A stretch of DNA of 57,891 nucleotides. Source: Thermus thermamylovorans. Its GTDB lineage: Bacteria; Deinococcota; Deinococci; Deinococcales; Thermaceae. The notes below the pieces were generated by a model. It had not been told where the DNA came from and did no database searches. It saw only the letters and a list, made by a program, of their open reading frames with translations. How positions within the stretch are numbered: the first letter of the stretch is position 1; every line of letters begins with the position of its first letter. Positions 1 to 6,819 of the stretch are shown here, piece by piece. A program made the position numbers and the translations under genes. The stretch spans positions 1-57,891 of the forward strand of contig NZ_SIJL01000006.1 of assembly GCF_004307015.1 (NCBI RefSeq). The letters are read 5' to 3'.

Positions 1-20
1 AAATGTGGTGGCCAATTACA
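1..20 (+). promoter_or_regulatory. 20-nt element upstream of tRNA-Val -35, repeated at right end
   Basis: AAATGTGGTGGCCAATTACA occupies the first 20 bases and lies exactly 5 nt upstream of the TTGACA at 26-31. The same 20 bases occur on the - strand at 57824-57843, again 5 nt upstream of a TTGACA. The core TGGCCA is self-complementary. It is probably a protein-binding site; no regulator can be named. It starts at base 1, so it may extend beyond the window. Confidence 0.6.
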
Positions 21-25
21 CTTGC

Positions 26-55
26 TTGACAGGCCTCCTCGGGGCGTGCTACCCT
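26..55 (+). promoter_or_regulatory. Promoter of tRNA-Val
   Basis: A perfect -35 TTGACA (26-31), an 18-nt spacer and a -10 TACCCT (50-55) lie just ahead of the tRNA, whose 5' end is at 69. Transcription should begin near 62. Confidence 0.85.
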
Positions 56-68
56 GCGAGGGGCCCAG

Positions 69-143
69 GGGCGGCTAGCTCAGCGGAAGAGCGCTCGCCT
101 CACACGCGAGAGGTCGTAGGTTCAAGTCCTACGCCGCCCACCA
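69..143 (+). tRNA. tRNA-Val (anticodon CAC)
   Basis: The cloverleaf is complete: acceptor GGGCGGC pairs with GCCGCCC, the D-arm is GCTC/GAGC, the anticodon stem CTCGC/GCGAG encloses the loop CTCACAC, and the T-arm is GTAGG-TTCAAGT-CCTAC. CCA is encoded (141-143). The anticodon CAC reads the valine codon GTG, which is heavily used in these GC-rich genes. It is transcribed alone from its own promoter. Confidence 0.95.
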
Positions 144-162
144 GTACCAGGACACAAAACCT

Positions 163-184
163 CCCCCCTCGGTAGCGAGGGGGG
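163..184. terminator. 9-bp GC hairpin after tRNA-Val
   Basis: CCCCCCTCG (163-171) and CGAGGGGGG (176-184) form a perfect 9-bp stem with a GTAG loop. On the - strand it is followed by AGGTTTT, so it may also stop transcripts arriving from the right. Confidence 0.55.
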
Positions 185-474
185 AAACGCTTCGGAGGGC
201 CATTTGGGGAGCCATTGGGGCCGGAGGTAGGGGGATGCCCCCGCTCCCCGCCTTGGGAGTCAGGCGGGGAGCCCTTTTTTCGGCGGTTGGCCCCGAGCCT
301 GGGGCCACGGGGCGGGAGCCCTTAGCGGTTCCTCCGGGTCCGCGGCGGTGGGCGGCGAAGTTTGGGCCCGCAGTCCGCCGTCCGTTCTGCTCGGATGGGC
401 TTATCCTAAGACTATGACCCCCGGGAAAGGGCATAGGGGTTCCCGAAGCCGCGGCCTCGGTCCGCCATAGGGAA
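185..474. other. Gene-free, structured spacer between tRNA units
   Basis: About 290 nt between the first hairpin after tRNA-Val and the hairpin after tRNA-Phe. Besides the 243-280 terminator it holds a hairpin GGCCCC-GAGCCT-GGGGCC (289-306) and a - strand -10-like TAGGAT (403-408). No frame reads like a protein, and I do not recognise SRP RNA, RNase P RNA, tmRNA or 6S RNA signatures. A small RNA cannot be excluded. Confidence 0.4.
243..280 (+). terminator. Intrinsic terminator of the tRNA-Val unit
   Basis: GCTCCCCGCCT (243-253) and AGGCGGGGAGC (262-272) form a perfect 11-bp stem followed by CC and six T (275-280). This is the strongest rho-independent terminator in the window. Confidence 0.85.
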
Positions 475-502
475 CTCCCGCCCTCGCTTCCAAGGGCGGG
501 AG
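475..502 (-). terminator. Hairpin after the tRNA-Asp/tRNA-Phe unit
   Basis: CTCCCGCCCT (475-484) and AGGGCGGGAG (493-502) form a perfect 10-bp stem 16 nt past the 3' end of tRNA-Phe. No T run follows, so it is either a weak terminator or a 3' stabiliser. Confidence 0.55.
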
Positions 503-518
503 CTTGGCCTTCTGGAGC

Positions 519-594
519 TGGTGCCGAGGGGCGGAATCGAACCGCCGACACCGCGATTTTCAGTCGCGTGCTCTACCGACTGAGCTACCTCGGC
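519..594 (-). tRNA. tRNA-Phe (anticodon GAA)
   Basis: Read on the - strand, acceptor GCCGAGG pairs with CCTCGGC. The anticodon stem CGCGA/TCGCG encloses the loop CTGAAAA, giving anticodon GAA. The T-loop is GGTTCGATTCC and CCA is encoded. It follows tRNA-Asp by a single base and is cotranscribed with it. Confidence 0.95.
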
Positions 595-595
595 C

Positions 596-672
596 TGGCG
601 GCCCCGACGGGACTCGAACCCGCGATCTCCCACGTGACAGGCGGGTGTGTTAACCAACTACACCACGGGGCC
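596..672 (-). tRNA. tRNA-Asp (anticodon GTC)
   Basis: On the - strand acceptor GGCCCCG pairs with CGGGGCC. The anticodon stem CCCGC/GTGGG with loop CTGTCAC gives anticodon GTC, with one G-T pair in the stem. The T-loop is GGTTCGAGTCC and CCA is encoded. It is the first gene of a two-tRNA unit with tRNA-Phe. Confidence 0.95.
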
Positions 673-714
673 AAGGGTTTTGCCGGGTCGGGGGCGTCCG
701 ACCGGGCACTTAGG

Positions 715-743
715 ATGATAGCCGGGGGAAGGGGAAGTGTCAA
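715..743 (-). promoter_or_regulatory. Promoter of tRNA-Asp/tRNA-Phe
   Basis: On the - strand -35 TTGACA (738-743), a 17-nt spacer and -10 TATCAT (715-720) are near consensus. The -35 overlaps the GTG start of the divergent SRA-like gene at 737. A + strand TAGGAT (711-716) overlaps the -10 and could drive that gene. Confidence 0.85.
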
Positions 744-1108
744 GCTTGAGCTGGAGCGAGGTCTTCGCCGTTCACCGCAGCCGGAGGGGCATCGGGGAGC
801 AAAGCCTCCTGGTGGACCGGGGGGAGTCGGGGTACCGGAACCTCTTCCTGGCGGACGGACGCATCCTCTACATGGGGGAGGGCCGGCGGGGCCACCAGGA
901 GCCCCTAGGGGGCAACCTGCGCCTCCTCCTGGCCTACCGGGAAGGAAAGCCCCTCCGGGTTTTCCTGCGGGAGCGGCCTGGGCTTTGGCGGGATCTGGGG
1001 CTCTACCGGGTGGAGGCCTTCCGCTACGAGCTCTGGTCCGAGGAGGGGCGGTACGTGTACTGGTTTACCCTTGCGCCAGGTGGATGCGCAGAAGCCCCTT
1101 CAGGGTGA
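737..1108 (+). CDS. Standalone SRA/YDG-like domain protein (putative modified-DNA reader)
   Basis: This small 123-residue protein has no second domain. Its spacing of conserved residues recalls the SRA (YDG) fold: DGRILYMGEG near residue 40, then GGNLRLLLA near 59, then LRVFLRERPG, then LGLYRVEAF and RYVYWF near the end. In SRA proteins the equivalent DG.. YtG.G..Q..GN..L and LY.V segments build the pocket that flips and reads modified cytosine; related domains in McrA-type enzymes read phosphorothioate DNA. No nuclease or helicase partner is adjacent, so any role in restriction or epigenetic reading is inference. Start: GTG at 737, after a purine-rich GGGGGAAGGGGAA. The start codon lies inside the -35 box of the divergent tRNA promoter. 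Its 3' end overlaps coaX by 44 nt, tail to tail. Confidence 0.6.
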   Translation: MSSLSWSEVFAVHRSRRGIGEQSLLVDRGESGYRNLFLADGRILYMGEGRRGHQEPLGGNLRLLLAYREGKPLRVFLRERPGLWRDLGLYRVEAFRYELWSEEGRYVYWFTLAPGGCAEAPSG

Positions 1109-1823
1109 GGTCTTCGTCCACCACGTCGAAGGAGGGGCAGAGGTCCTTGAGGGTGGTGGCGAAGCCTCCGGTGGCGATGACCAGCGCCTCCCCCGCTTCC
1201 TCCTCCATGCGCCGCACCATCCCCTCCACCAGGGCGGCGTAGCCCAGGACCAGGCCGGAGCGGAGGGCCTCCAGGGTGTTCTTGCCCACCACCCCCTTGG
1301 GGGGCACCAGGTCGATGCGGGGGAGCTTGGCGGTGCGGGCGGCCAGGGCGTCGGCAGCGGTCTGGGGGCCGATGGTGATGGCCCCGCCCAGGTAGCGGCC
1401 CGGGGCCTCCACCAGGTCGAAGGTGGTGGCGGTGCCGAAGTCCACCACGATGTAGCGGCCCGTGGGGCTCCCGTAGGCCAGGGCCCCCACGGCGTTCACC
1501 AGGCGGTCGGCCCCGGCCTCCTTGGGGTTTTCGATGAGGACCTCCAGCCCCGTGGCCGCCGCGTCCACCACCCGGGCCCGGATGCCGAAGAGCTTGGCGA
1601 TGGCCTCCCCCATCTCCCGCTCCACCGGGGGCACCACGCTGGCGAGGAGGGCGGCCTCCGGAGGGGGGAGGCCCTCCAGGGCGAAGAGGTTTTTGAGGAG
1701 GACGCGGTACTCGCTTTCCATGCGCATCCGGTCGGTGTGGATGCGGAAGTGGGCCACCAGCTCCTCCCCCAGGAAGAGCCCCAGGGCGGTGGAGGTGTTG
1801 CCGATATCCACGGCCAGGAGCAC
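1065..1823 (-). CDS. coaX: Type III pantothenate kinase
   Basis: Phosphorylates pantothenate, the first step of coenzyme A synthesis, in the cytoplasm. The 252 residues carry the type III marks: phosphate-binding DIGNT at 6-10, GADRLVN at 104-110, and DFGTATTFD at 128-136, with a second ASKHA-type glycine-rich segment (ATGGFA) near residue 216. Length is typical. GTG start; the upstream osmC stop is only 3 nt away, so the two form an operon with translational coupling. The last 44 nt overlap the convergent SRA-like gene. Confidence 0.93.
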   Translation of the reverse strand: MLLAVDIGNTSTALGLFLGEELVAHFRIHTDRMRMESEYRVLLKNLFALEGLPPPEAALLASVVPPVEREMGEAIAKLFGIRARVVDAAATGLEVLIENPKEAGADRLVNAVGALAYGSPTGRYIVVDFGTATTFDLVEAPGRYLGGAITIGPQTAADALAARTAKLPRIDLVPPKGVVGKNTLEALRSGLVLGYAALVEGMVRRMEEEAGEALVIATGGFATTLKDLCPSFDVVDEDLTLKGLLRIHLAQG

Positions 1824-1826
1824 GGT

Positions 1827-2252
1827 TCAGGCTCCTTCCGCTTCCCCTTCCCAGGGTTCCAGCACCACCTTGGTGGCGATCTCCGCGTTCAGGCTGGCGG
1901 AAACCGAGCAGTACTTGGTGTGGGAGAGGTGGACGGCCCGCTCCAGGGCCTCCAGGGTCACCCCCGGCCCCGAGGCGATGTGGGTCACGGTGATGCGGGT
2001 GTAGCGCTTGGGGTGGGCCTCCGCCCGCACCCCCTCCACCTCCACCCGGTAGCGGGCCAGGGGCTGCTTCTTCTTGCGCATGATGTCCACCACATCGTAG
2101 GCGGTGCAGGCCCCCAGGGCCATGAGGAGGAGTTCCATGGGGCGGGGCCCGGTGGCGGGCTGGTCCCCGTCGATCATCGCCTTGTCCCCGCTCTCGTTCA
2201 CCCCTAGGAAGCGGTGCCCCACCAGCTGGTAGACTACGACCCTCTTCGTCAT
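1827..2252 (-). CDS. OsmC-family hydroperoxide reductase-like protein
   Basis: Members of this family reduce organic hydroperoxides with a pair of cysteines. The 141-residue protein has both: C49 in the helix LGACTAYDVVDIM and C115 in KYCSVSAS. The N-terminal half holds the usual beta-sheet and ATGPRPMELLLMALG segment. It could be true OsmC or the closely related YhfA-like branch; the sequence alone does not tell. It heads an operon with coaX. The -10 TAAAAT at 2260-2265 is 7 nt from the ATG, so the message is probably leaderless. It is divergent from the amidase gene. Confidence 0.85.
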   Translation of the reverse strand: MTKRVVVYQLVGHRFLGVNESGDKAMIDGDQPATGPRPMELLLMALGACTAYDVVDIMRKKKQPLARYRVEVEGVRAEAHPKRYTRITVTHIASGPGVTLEALERAVHLSHTKYCSVSASLNAEIATKVVLEPWEGEAEGA

Positions 2253-2259
2253 GAGCCGG

Positions 2260-2265
2260 ATTTTA
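2260..2265 (-). promoter_or_regulatory. Leaderless -10 box of osmC-coaX
   Basis: TAAAAT on the - strand, 7 nt before the ATG; no recognisable -35 and no Shine-Dalgarno. Confidence 0.55.
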
Positions 2266-2286
2266 CCAAGCCTTCATCCAACCCGC

Positions 2287-2292
2287 TAGAAT
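2287..2292 (+). promoter_or_regulatory. Leaderless -10 box of the amidase gene
   Basis: TAGAAT, 8 nt before the ATG at 2301; no clear -35. Confidence 0.5.
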
Positions 2293-2300
2293 GGCGATAG

Positions 2301-3389
2301 ATGCGGGTATGGCTCCTCCTTTTCGCCTGGCTATGGAGCCTGGCCTACGCCCTTCCCCGGGTGGGGGTGCACGAGGGCTTCACCCGCCTGGTCTTTGACC
2401 TCCCCGCTCCCGTGGACCACACCCTTTCCCAGGAAGGGGAGGTGCTGGTGATCCTTCTCCCGGGCCTCCGGGCCGAGGCTCGGGACCAGGTGGTGAACTC
2501 CCGGGAGGTGGTCTCGGTCCAGACCGTGCCCGTGGAGGGAGGGGTGCGGGTCCTGGTCCGCCTCAGGGGCCCTGTGGAGGCCACGGTGCGCCGTCTCCCC
2601 GACCCCGAGCGCCTGGTGGTGGACCTGGCCCTGAGGCAGACCCTCCCCCAGGCTCCGGCGGTTCCCGCCCCCCAGAACCGCGCCCCCAGCCGTCCCCGGC
2701 CCGTGATCCTCTTGGACCCCGGCCACGGGGGGGTCGACCCGGGGATGGTGGGGTATGTGGTGGAGAAGGAGGTAGCCCTGGATGTGAGCCTACGCCTCCG
2801 GCGCCTTTTGGAGCAGCAGGGCCTCGAGGTCCGCCTCACCCGGGACCGGGACATGCACCTCTCCCCCGACAAGCGGGAAGACCTCTCCCGGCGGGCGGCC
2901 ATGGCCGACAGTTCCCAGGTGCACCTCTTTGTCTCCGTCCACGTGAACGCCAGCCCCACCCGCACCGCCCGGGGGGTGGAGGTCTTCTACTTCGGTCGGG
3001 CCCAGGACCCGAGGGTCCTCGCCCAGGTGATCCGGGAAAACGGCGGGGGGGAGATCGGCCAGCGCCTCACCCAGGAGGCCCGCACCGCGGCGGAGCGCAT
3101 CCTCCACGACATCGTGGCCCAGGCCAACCAGCGCTACAGCCAGCGCCTGGCGGAAACCCTGGGCCGCCACCTCTCCCAGGCCACGGGGAGCCCCTACCGC
3201 GGGAGCTTTCCCGGCGACTTTTTCGTCCTGCGCTACGCCCGGGTGCCCGCGGTCTTGGTGGAGGTGGGCTTCGGGGACCACCCGGTGGAGGGCCGCCAGC
3301 TGGCGGACCCCGCCTACCGGGAGCGGGTGGCCCAGGGCCTGGCGAACGGCATCCTGGCCTTCCTGGCCAACGGGGCCTTCGGCCGGTAG
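2301..3389 (+). CDS. N-acetylmuramoyl-L-alanine amidase (AmiC-like, AMIN + Amidase_3)
   Basis: A secreted zinc amidase that cuts the bond between MurNAc and the stem peptide, used in daughter-cell separation. A signal peptide covers residues 1-17, ending at AYA. Residues 18-112 form an AMIN-type beta domain that targets the cell wall. After a proline-rich linker (115-133) comes the catalytic domain with LLDPGHGG (H142), the zinc ligand Glu in VEKEVALD (E155 or E157), SVHVNA (H214) and the C-terminal catalytic Glu in LVEVGFG. Length, 362 residues, suits AmiC-type enzymes. It is followed tail to tail by the secreted protein at 3392. Confidence 0.92.
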   Translation: MRVWLLLFAWLWSLAYALPRVGVHEGFTRLVFDLPAPVDHTLSQEGEVLVILLPGLRAEARDQVVNSREVVSVQTVPVEGGVRVLVRLRGPVEATVRRLPDPERLVVDLALRQTLPQAPAVPAPQNRAPSRPRPVILLDPGHGGVDPGMVGYVVEKEVALDVSLRLRRLLEQQGLEVRLTRDRDMHLSPDKREDLSRRAAMADSSQVHLFVSVHVNASPTRTARGVEVFYFGRAQDPRVLAQVIRENGGGEIGQRLTQEARTAAERILHDIVAQANQRYSQRLAETLGRHLSQATGSPYRGSFPGDFFVLRYARVPAVLVEVGFGDHPVEGRQLADPAYRERVAQGLANGILAFLANGAFGR

Positions 3390-3391
3390 AC

Positions 3392-4426
3392 CTATTCCCC
3401 GGGATCGGGACAGGGGGCGAGGGGCAAGGGCCCCAGGGCCTGGAAGGCCACGGGCCGCCAGGAGGGGTTCAGGGGCTCCCCCCGGAGCCGGAAGGGCCGC
3501 CAGGGGAGCCTCAGGGCCTCGAGGCGGTGGCCCAGGGGTCGGCCTGGGAAGCGCTCCAGGTTGAGGAAAAGCCCCTCCCCCTGGAAGAGGGGCCGGTAGG
3601 AGTACCCGTAGGCCCAGGGGGGGTCCAGGGCCCGCAGGGAGGCCATGGGGCCGCCCCCGTAGCGGGCCCCCAGGGGGCCGATCCAGAGGCCCTGCAAGAC
3701 GCCCTCTACCTCCACCTCCCCTGCCAGGAAGGGGCCCTGCCAGGCCCGCAGGTAGACGAACCCGGGGCGCCGCACCAGGAGGGCTTCTCCCGTCTGCAGG
3801 CCCCTCCAGTCCAGGAGGAGGCCCTCCGAGTCCCCCTCCACCTCCAGGCGCCCCACCGCCCCCCGCTCCCCCAGAAAGCGCAGGTAGTCGTTCCCGGGGA
3901 AGCCGCTTCGGTAGCCCCAGGCCCGCCCCCCCCTCAGGCCCAGGAAGAAGGCGTCGAAGCCCCCGGGCCCCGCCACGCGGCCCACCAGGAAGAGGGTCCC
4001 GTGGCGGTAAAACCCCCCGTAGGCGTACCCCTCCCCCGGTAAGGGGAGGCGCAGGGCCCGTTCCCTCCCCGCCAGGGCCAGGGCTTCCCAGCCCCCCGGG
4101 CCCCGGTGCCCCCCCCAGGCGAAGCGGCCGTCCGTGCCCCAGAGGATCCCCTGCCCTCCCGCGAAGGCGGCCAGGGGCTTTCCCCTCCCGTCCAGCTCCG
4201 CCCATAGGAGGCCCTCCCCCAGGTGGCCCACGGCCAGGTACCCCCCGGCCCTCGGTGCCAGGCCGTAGAGGGCGGAGTTTTCCCCTTCCCCCAAAGCGTA
4301 AGCGCCCCCAGGCCCCAGGACCAGGGCCCGGTGCCCCCCCTCCACCAGAAGCCGCCCCACAGCCACCTCTCCCAGGCCCGCGAAGAGGGCGGAGCCCAGG
4401 AGGGTGGCGAGGAGGAGGCAGCCCAC
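3392..4426 (-). CDS. Putative secreted protein of unknown function, cotranscribed with a kinase
   Basis: I do not recognise a family. The 344 residues start with an uncharged hydrophobic stretch (1-22) that looks like a signal peptide or anchor. The rest is Gly-, Leu- and aromatic-rich, with many short strand-turn units of the type YLAVGHLGEGLLWAEL, suggestive of a beta-propeller or beta-helix. There is one cysteine near the C-terminus (PCPDPG). GTG start preceded by AGGAGG. It lies 12 nt after the kinase stop in the same direction, so it could be a sensor or target of that kinase, but this is only context. Confidence 0.6.
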   Translation of the reverse strand: MGCLLLATLLGSALFAGLGEVAVGRLLVEGGHRALVLGPGGAYALGEGENSALYGLAPRAGGYLAVGHLGEGLLWAELDGRGKPLAAFAGGQGILWGTDGRFAWGGHRGPGGWEALALAGRERALRLPLPGEGYAYGGFYRHGTLFLVGRVAGPGGFDAFFLGLRGGRAWGYRSGFPGNDYLRFLGERGAVGRLEVEGDSEGLLLDWRGLQTGEALLVRRPGFVYLRAWQGPFLAGEVEVEGVLQGLWIGPLGARYGGGPMASLRALDPPWAYGYSYRPLFQGEGLFLNLERFPGRPLGHRLEALRLPWRPFRLRGEPLNPSWRPVAFQALGPLPLAPCPDPGE

Positions 4427-4438
4427 CGCGCCGTCCTC

Positions 4439-5203
4439 CTAGAAGGGAAAGGCCTCCAGGGCCTCCTTTGCCGAGGGAAAGCGCTCCTTGGGGGATTTGG
4501 CCAGGAGGCGCTCCAGGTAGGCCTGCTCCCTTGGGGCGAGTCCGGGAATGGGGGGGGCGGGCTGCCGCAGGTGCCCCAGGAGGACCTCCTCCGGCTCCCC
4601 CACGAAGGGGTGTTCCCCGGAGAGGAGCCAGTAGAGCACCACTCCCGCGGCGTAGAGGTCGGCCTCGGGGCCCGGGCTTCGCCCCAGGACCTGCTCCGGG
4701 GCCAGGTAGGGGAGGGTGCCCACCCTGAGGGGCCTCTTGAAGGCCTCGAGGGCCGGCCCCGAGAGGTCGAAGTCCACCAGCCGGGCCTCGTCGGTGCCGG
4801 CCACGATGACGTTCTCCGGCTTCACGTCCCGGTGCACCAGGCCCCGGCCGTGCATGTGGGCCAGGGCGGCGAGGAGCTGGTGGAAGACCCTGAGGGCCCG
4901 CCCGCGCCCCGGGCGGCGCAGGGTCCAGCGGCCGAGCTCCTCCCCGGGAGCGTAGGCCAGGAGGAGGGCCGGGCCCTCCTCCAGGTCCAAAGGCGCCAGC
5001 ACCGGGTTGAGGTTGGGGTGGGCGAGGCGCCTCCCCACCCAAAGCTCCCGGTCCCGCCTCCCCCCGGCCCCCCGGGGGAAGACCTTGAGGGCGTAGGGGG
5101 CGCCGAAAGGGTCGAAGGCCAGGTAGACGGTGGCCAGGGCGCCCCGGCCCAGGGGGCGCACCACCCGGTACCTCCGGAGGAGGGTTTTCCCGGCCAGGCT
5201 CAC
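4439..5203 (-). CDS. Hanks-type serine/threonine protein kinase with a DFD motif
   Basis: A cytoplasmic 254-residue kinase domain with no membrane or PASTA segment. Visible landmarks are the glycine loop GRGALATV (19-26), ATP-binding K40, a likely helix-C glutamate E53, catalytic loop HRDVKPEN (124-131) and LAPEQ (168-171). The magnesium-binding DFG is replaced by DFD (144-146); the key aspartate D144 stays, so activity is likely but the activation-loop hinge is changed. GTG start with a -10 TATAGT 7 nt upstream. It heads an operon with the secreted protein at 3392 and is divergent from the patatin gene. Confidence 0.88.
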   Translation of the reverse strand: MSLAGKTLLRRYRVVRPLGRGALATVYLAFDPFGAPYALKVFPRGAGGRRDRELWVGRRLAHPNLNPVLAPLDLEEGPALLLAYAPGEELGRWTLRRPGRGRALRVFHQLLAALAHMHGRGLVHRDVKPENVIVAGTDEARLVDFDLSGPALEAFKRPLRVGTLPYLAPEQVLGRSPGPEADLYAAGVVLYWLLSGEHPFVGEPEEVLLGHLRQPAPPIPGLAPREQAYLERLLAKSPKERFPSAKEALEAFPF

Positions 5204-5210
5204 CGCCTCT

Positions 5211-5216
5211 ACTATA
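5211..5216 (-). promoter_or_regulatory. Leaderless -10 box of the kinase gene
   Basis: TATAGT on the - strand, 7 nt before the GTG at 5203. Confidence 0.5.
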
Positions 5217-5248
5217 CCCGTCCCTCACCTCTTTCACCTGCAACCCGT

Positions 5249-5254
5249 TAGGAT
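5249..5254 (+). promoter_or_regulatory. Leaderless -10 box of the patatin-like gene
   Basis: TAGGAT, 6 nt before the GTG at 5261. Its position argues for GTG 5261 rather than the in-frame TTG at 5255. Confidence 0.5.
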
Positions 5255-5260
5255 TTGGGC

Positions 5261-6016
5261 GTGCGCGGGCTGGCGCTTTCCGGCGGAGGGGCCAGGGGGC
5301 TCGCCCATATCGGGGCCCTGGAGGTCTTCTTGGAGGCCGGTTTGGACTTCCAGGTGGTGGCGGGCACCAGCATGGGGGCCATCGTGGGGGCCCTCTTCGC
5401 CGCGGGGAAGACCCCGGCGGAGATGCTTGCCATCGCCCGCAGCACCCCCTGGCTGCGCCTCATCAGCCCCTCCTTGCGGCGGGGGCTCTTTTCCCGCCGC
5501 GCCTTAAGGGACTACCTGGCCCACCATCTCCCCCCCCGCTTCGAGGACCTCCGGCGCCCCCTGGTGGTCCCGGCGGTGGAGGTGGGCACGGGGCGCCTCC
5601 ACTACCTGAGCCAGGGGGACCTCCTGAGCGCGGTCCTGGCCTCCGCCGCCCTGCCCGGGCTCCTGGCCCCGGTGGAGCGGGAGGGTAGCTGGCTTTTCGA
5701 CGGCGGCATCCTGGACAACCTGCCCGTGGACGCGGCCCGCTTCCTGGGGGCCAAGGAGGTATACGCGGTGGACGTGACCCCGGACGGGGTGCACCATCCT
5801 CCCCCGGAAGGGCCCCTGGCCCTAGCCCGCCACGCGGTGGACATCATGCAGGCCCACCTCAACCGGTTGCGGCTGGCCCTCTACCCCCCGGAGGTCTACC
5901 TGCGCCCGGAGCTCACGGGCCTCGGCGTGGAGGACTTCCTGCGCCTGGAAGAGGCAGTAGAGGCGGGGCGGGAGGCCGCCCGGCGGGTCCTTGCGGGTAG
6001 AGTGGGAGGGGTATGA
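5261..6016 (+). CDS. Patatin-like phospholipase (RssA/NTE family)
   Basis: A cytoplasmic or membrane-associated serine acyl hydrolase with a Ser-Asp dyad. The 251 residues show the oxyanion loop SGGGARG (7-13), nucleophile elbow GTSMG (S37) and catalytic FDGG (D147). Length matches bacterial single-domain RssA-like proteins; the substrate is unknown. GTG at 5261 is chosen over TTG at 5255 because of the -10 position. The stop overlaps the ATG of the signal peptidase gene (ATGA), so the two are translationally coupled. Confidence 0.85.
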   Translation: MRGLALSGGGARGLAHIGALEVFLEAGLDFQVVAGTSMGAIVGALFAAGKTPAEMLAIARSTPWLRLISPSLRRGLFSRRALRDYLAHHLPPRFEDLRRPLVVPAVEVGTGRLHYLSQGDLLSAVLASAALPGLLAPVEREGSWLFDGGILDNLPVDAARFLGAKEVYAVDVTPDGVHHPPPEGPLALARHAVDIMQAHLNRLRLALYPPEVYLRPELTGLGVEDFLRLEEAVEAGREAARRVLAGRVGGV

Positions 6017-6819
6017 AGGCCTTCTGGGAGTATCTCTTCAAGGAGTGGTTCCGCCAGGTGGGGGAGGCCCTCCTTCTGGCCTTTTTGGTCACCACCTTCC
6101 TCTTCACCACCGTGGGGGTGGTGGGGCAGAGCATGTTCCCCGCCCTGGCCAACGGGGAGCGGGTCCTGGTGCCCAAGTGGGAGATGTGGCTGGTGCGCTT
6201 CGGCCTCGCGGAGTGGCGCCGGGGGGATATCGCCATCCTCAAACCCCCGGAGGGCACCCCCCACGCCACCGCCCGCTTCCCCGTCCTGGGCTTCACCTTC
6301 CGCGCCTTCTTCATCAAGCGCATCGTGGCCGTGCCCGGGGACGAGGTCTACGTGGACCGGGGGGTGGTCTACGTGAACGGGGTGCCCCTCAACGAGCGGC
6401 ACATCACCGACCGCCTCTCCCCCTGGCCCGACTCCTTCCCCGGCGTCTGCTACCGGGACGGGCGGATGACCCGGATCCTCACCCAGCAGGGGGATTTCCC
6501 CGTGAACCTCCTCCCCGGGTACCTGGGGCCCCTGGTGGAGATGCTCCAGCCCCCTTCGGAAGAGGTCCTGGCCCGTAGCCGCCTGGGGGAGGCTTGCGAG
6601 GTGGGGCGCATCCGGCTCAAGGAGGGGTACTACTTCGTCATGGGGGATAACCGCACCCTGGGGGGTTCGGAGGACTCCCGCACCTTCGGCCCCGTGCCCG
6701 TAGAGGCCATCGCCGGGCGGGCCAGCTCCGTCTGGTGGCCGCCCTTGGTGCGGGAAGAGGGGGGGTGGCGCTGGAACCTGAGGCGCCTCCCTCCCCCCGA
6801 GGCCTACGAGGTCAGGTGA
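6013..6819 (+). CDS. lepB: Signal peptidase I
   Basis: A membrane serine protease that removes signal peptides from exported proteins. One transmembrane helix at 17-36 precedes the catalytic serine in GQSMFP (S40). The general base is K102 in FFIKRIVAVPGD. The box E segment GDNRTLGGSEDSRTFGPV lies near the end, and a PGD-anchored beta insert lies between. The 268 residues include an insertion of about 50 after residue 145 (VCYRDGRMTRIL and following) not found in the smallest homologues. It overlaps the patatin gene by 4 nt and ends 8 nt into the convergent lutC. Confidence 0.93.
   Translation: MKAFWEYLFKEWFRQVGEALLLAFLVTTFLFTTVGVVGQSMFPALANGERVLVPKWEMWLVRFGLAEWRRGDIAILKPPEGTPHATARFPVLGFTFRAFFIKRIVAVPGDEVYVDRGVVYVNGVPLNERHITDRLSPWPDSFPGVCYRDGRMTRILTQQGDFPVNLLPGYLGPLVEMLQPPSEEVLARSRLGEACEVGRIRLKEGYYFVMGDNRTLGGSEDSRTFGPVPVEAIAGRASSVWWPPLVREEGGWRWNLRRLPPPEAYEVR

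Noticed and set aside
185-474. SRP RNA, RNase P RNA, tmRNA or 6S RNA in the tRNA spacer
   Set aside because: The conserved SRP tetraloop region, the RNase P core motifs and a tRNA-like 3' end were looked for on both strands and not found.
129-551. 140-codon - strand frame across tRNA-Phe
   Set aside because: It runs through a tRNA and two hairpins and has no protein-like composition.
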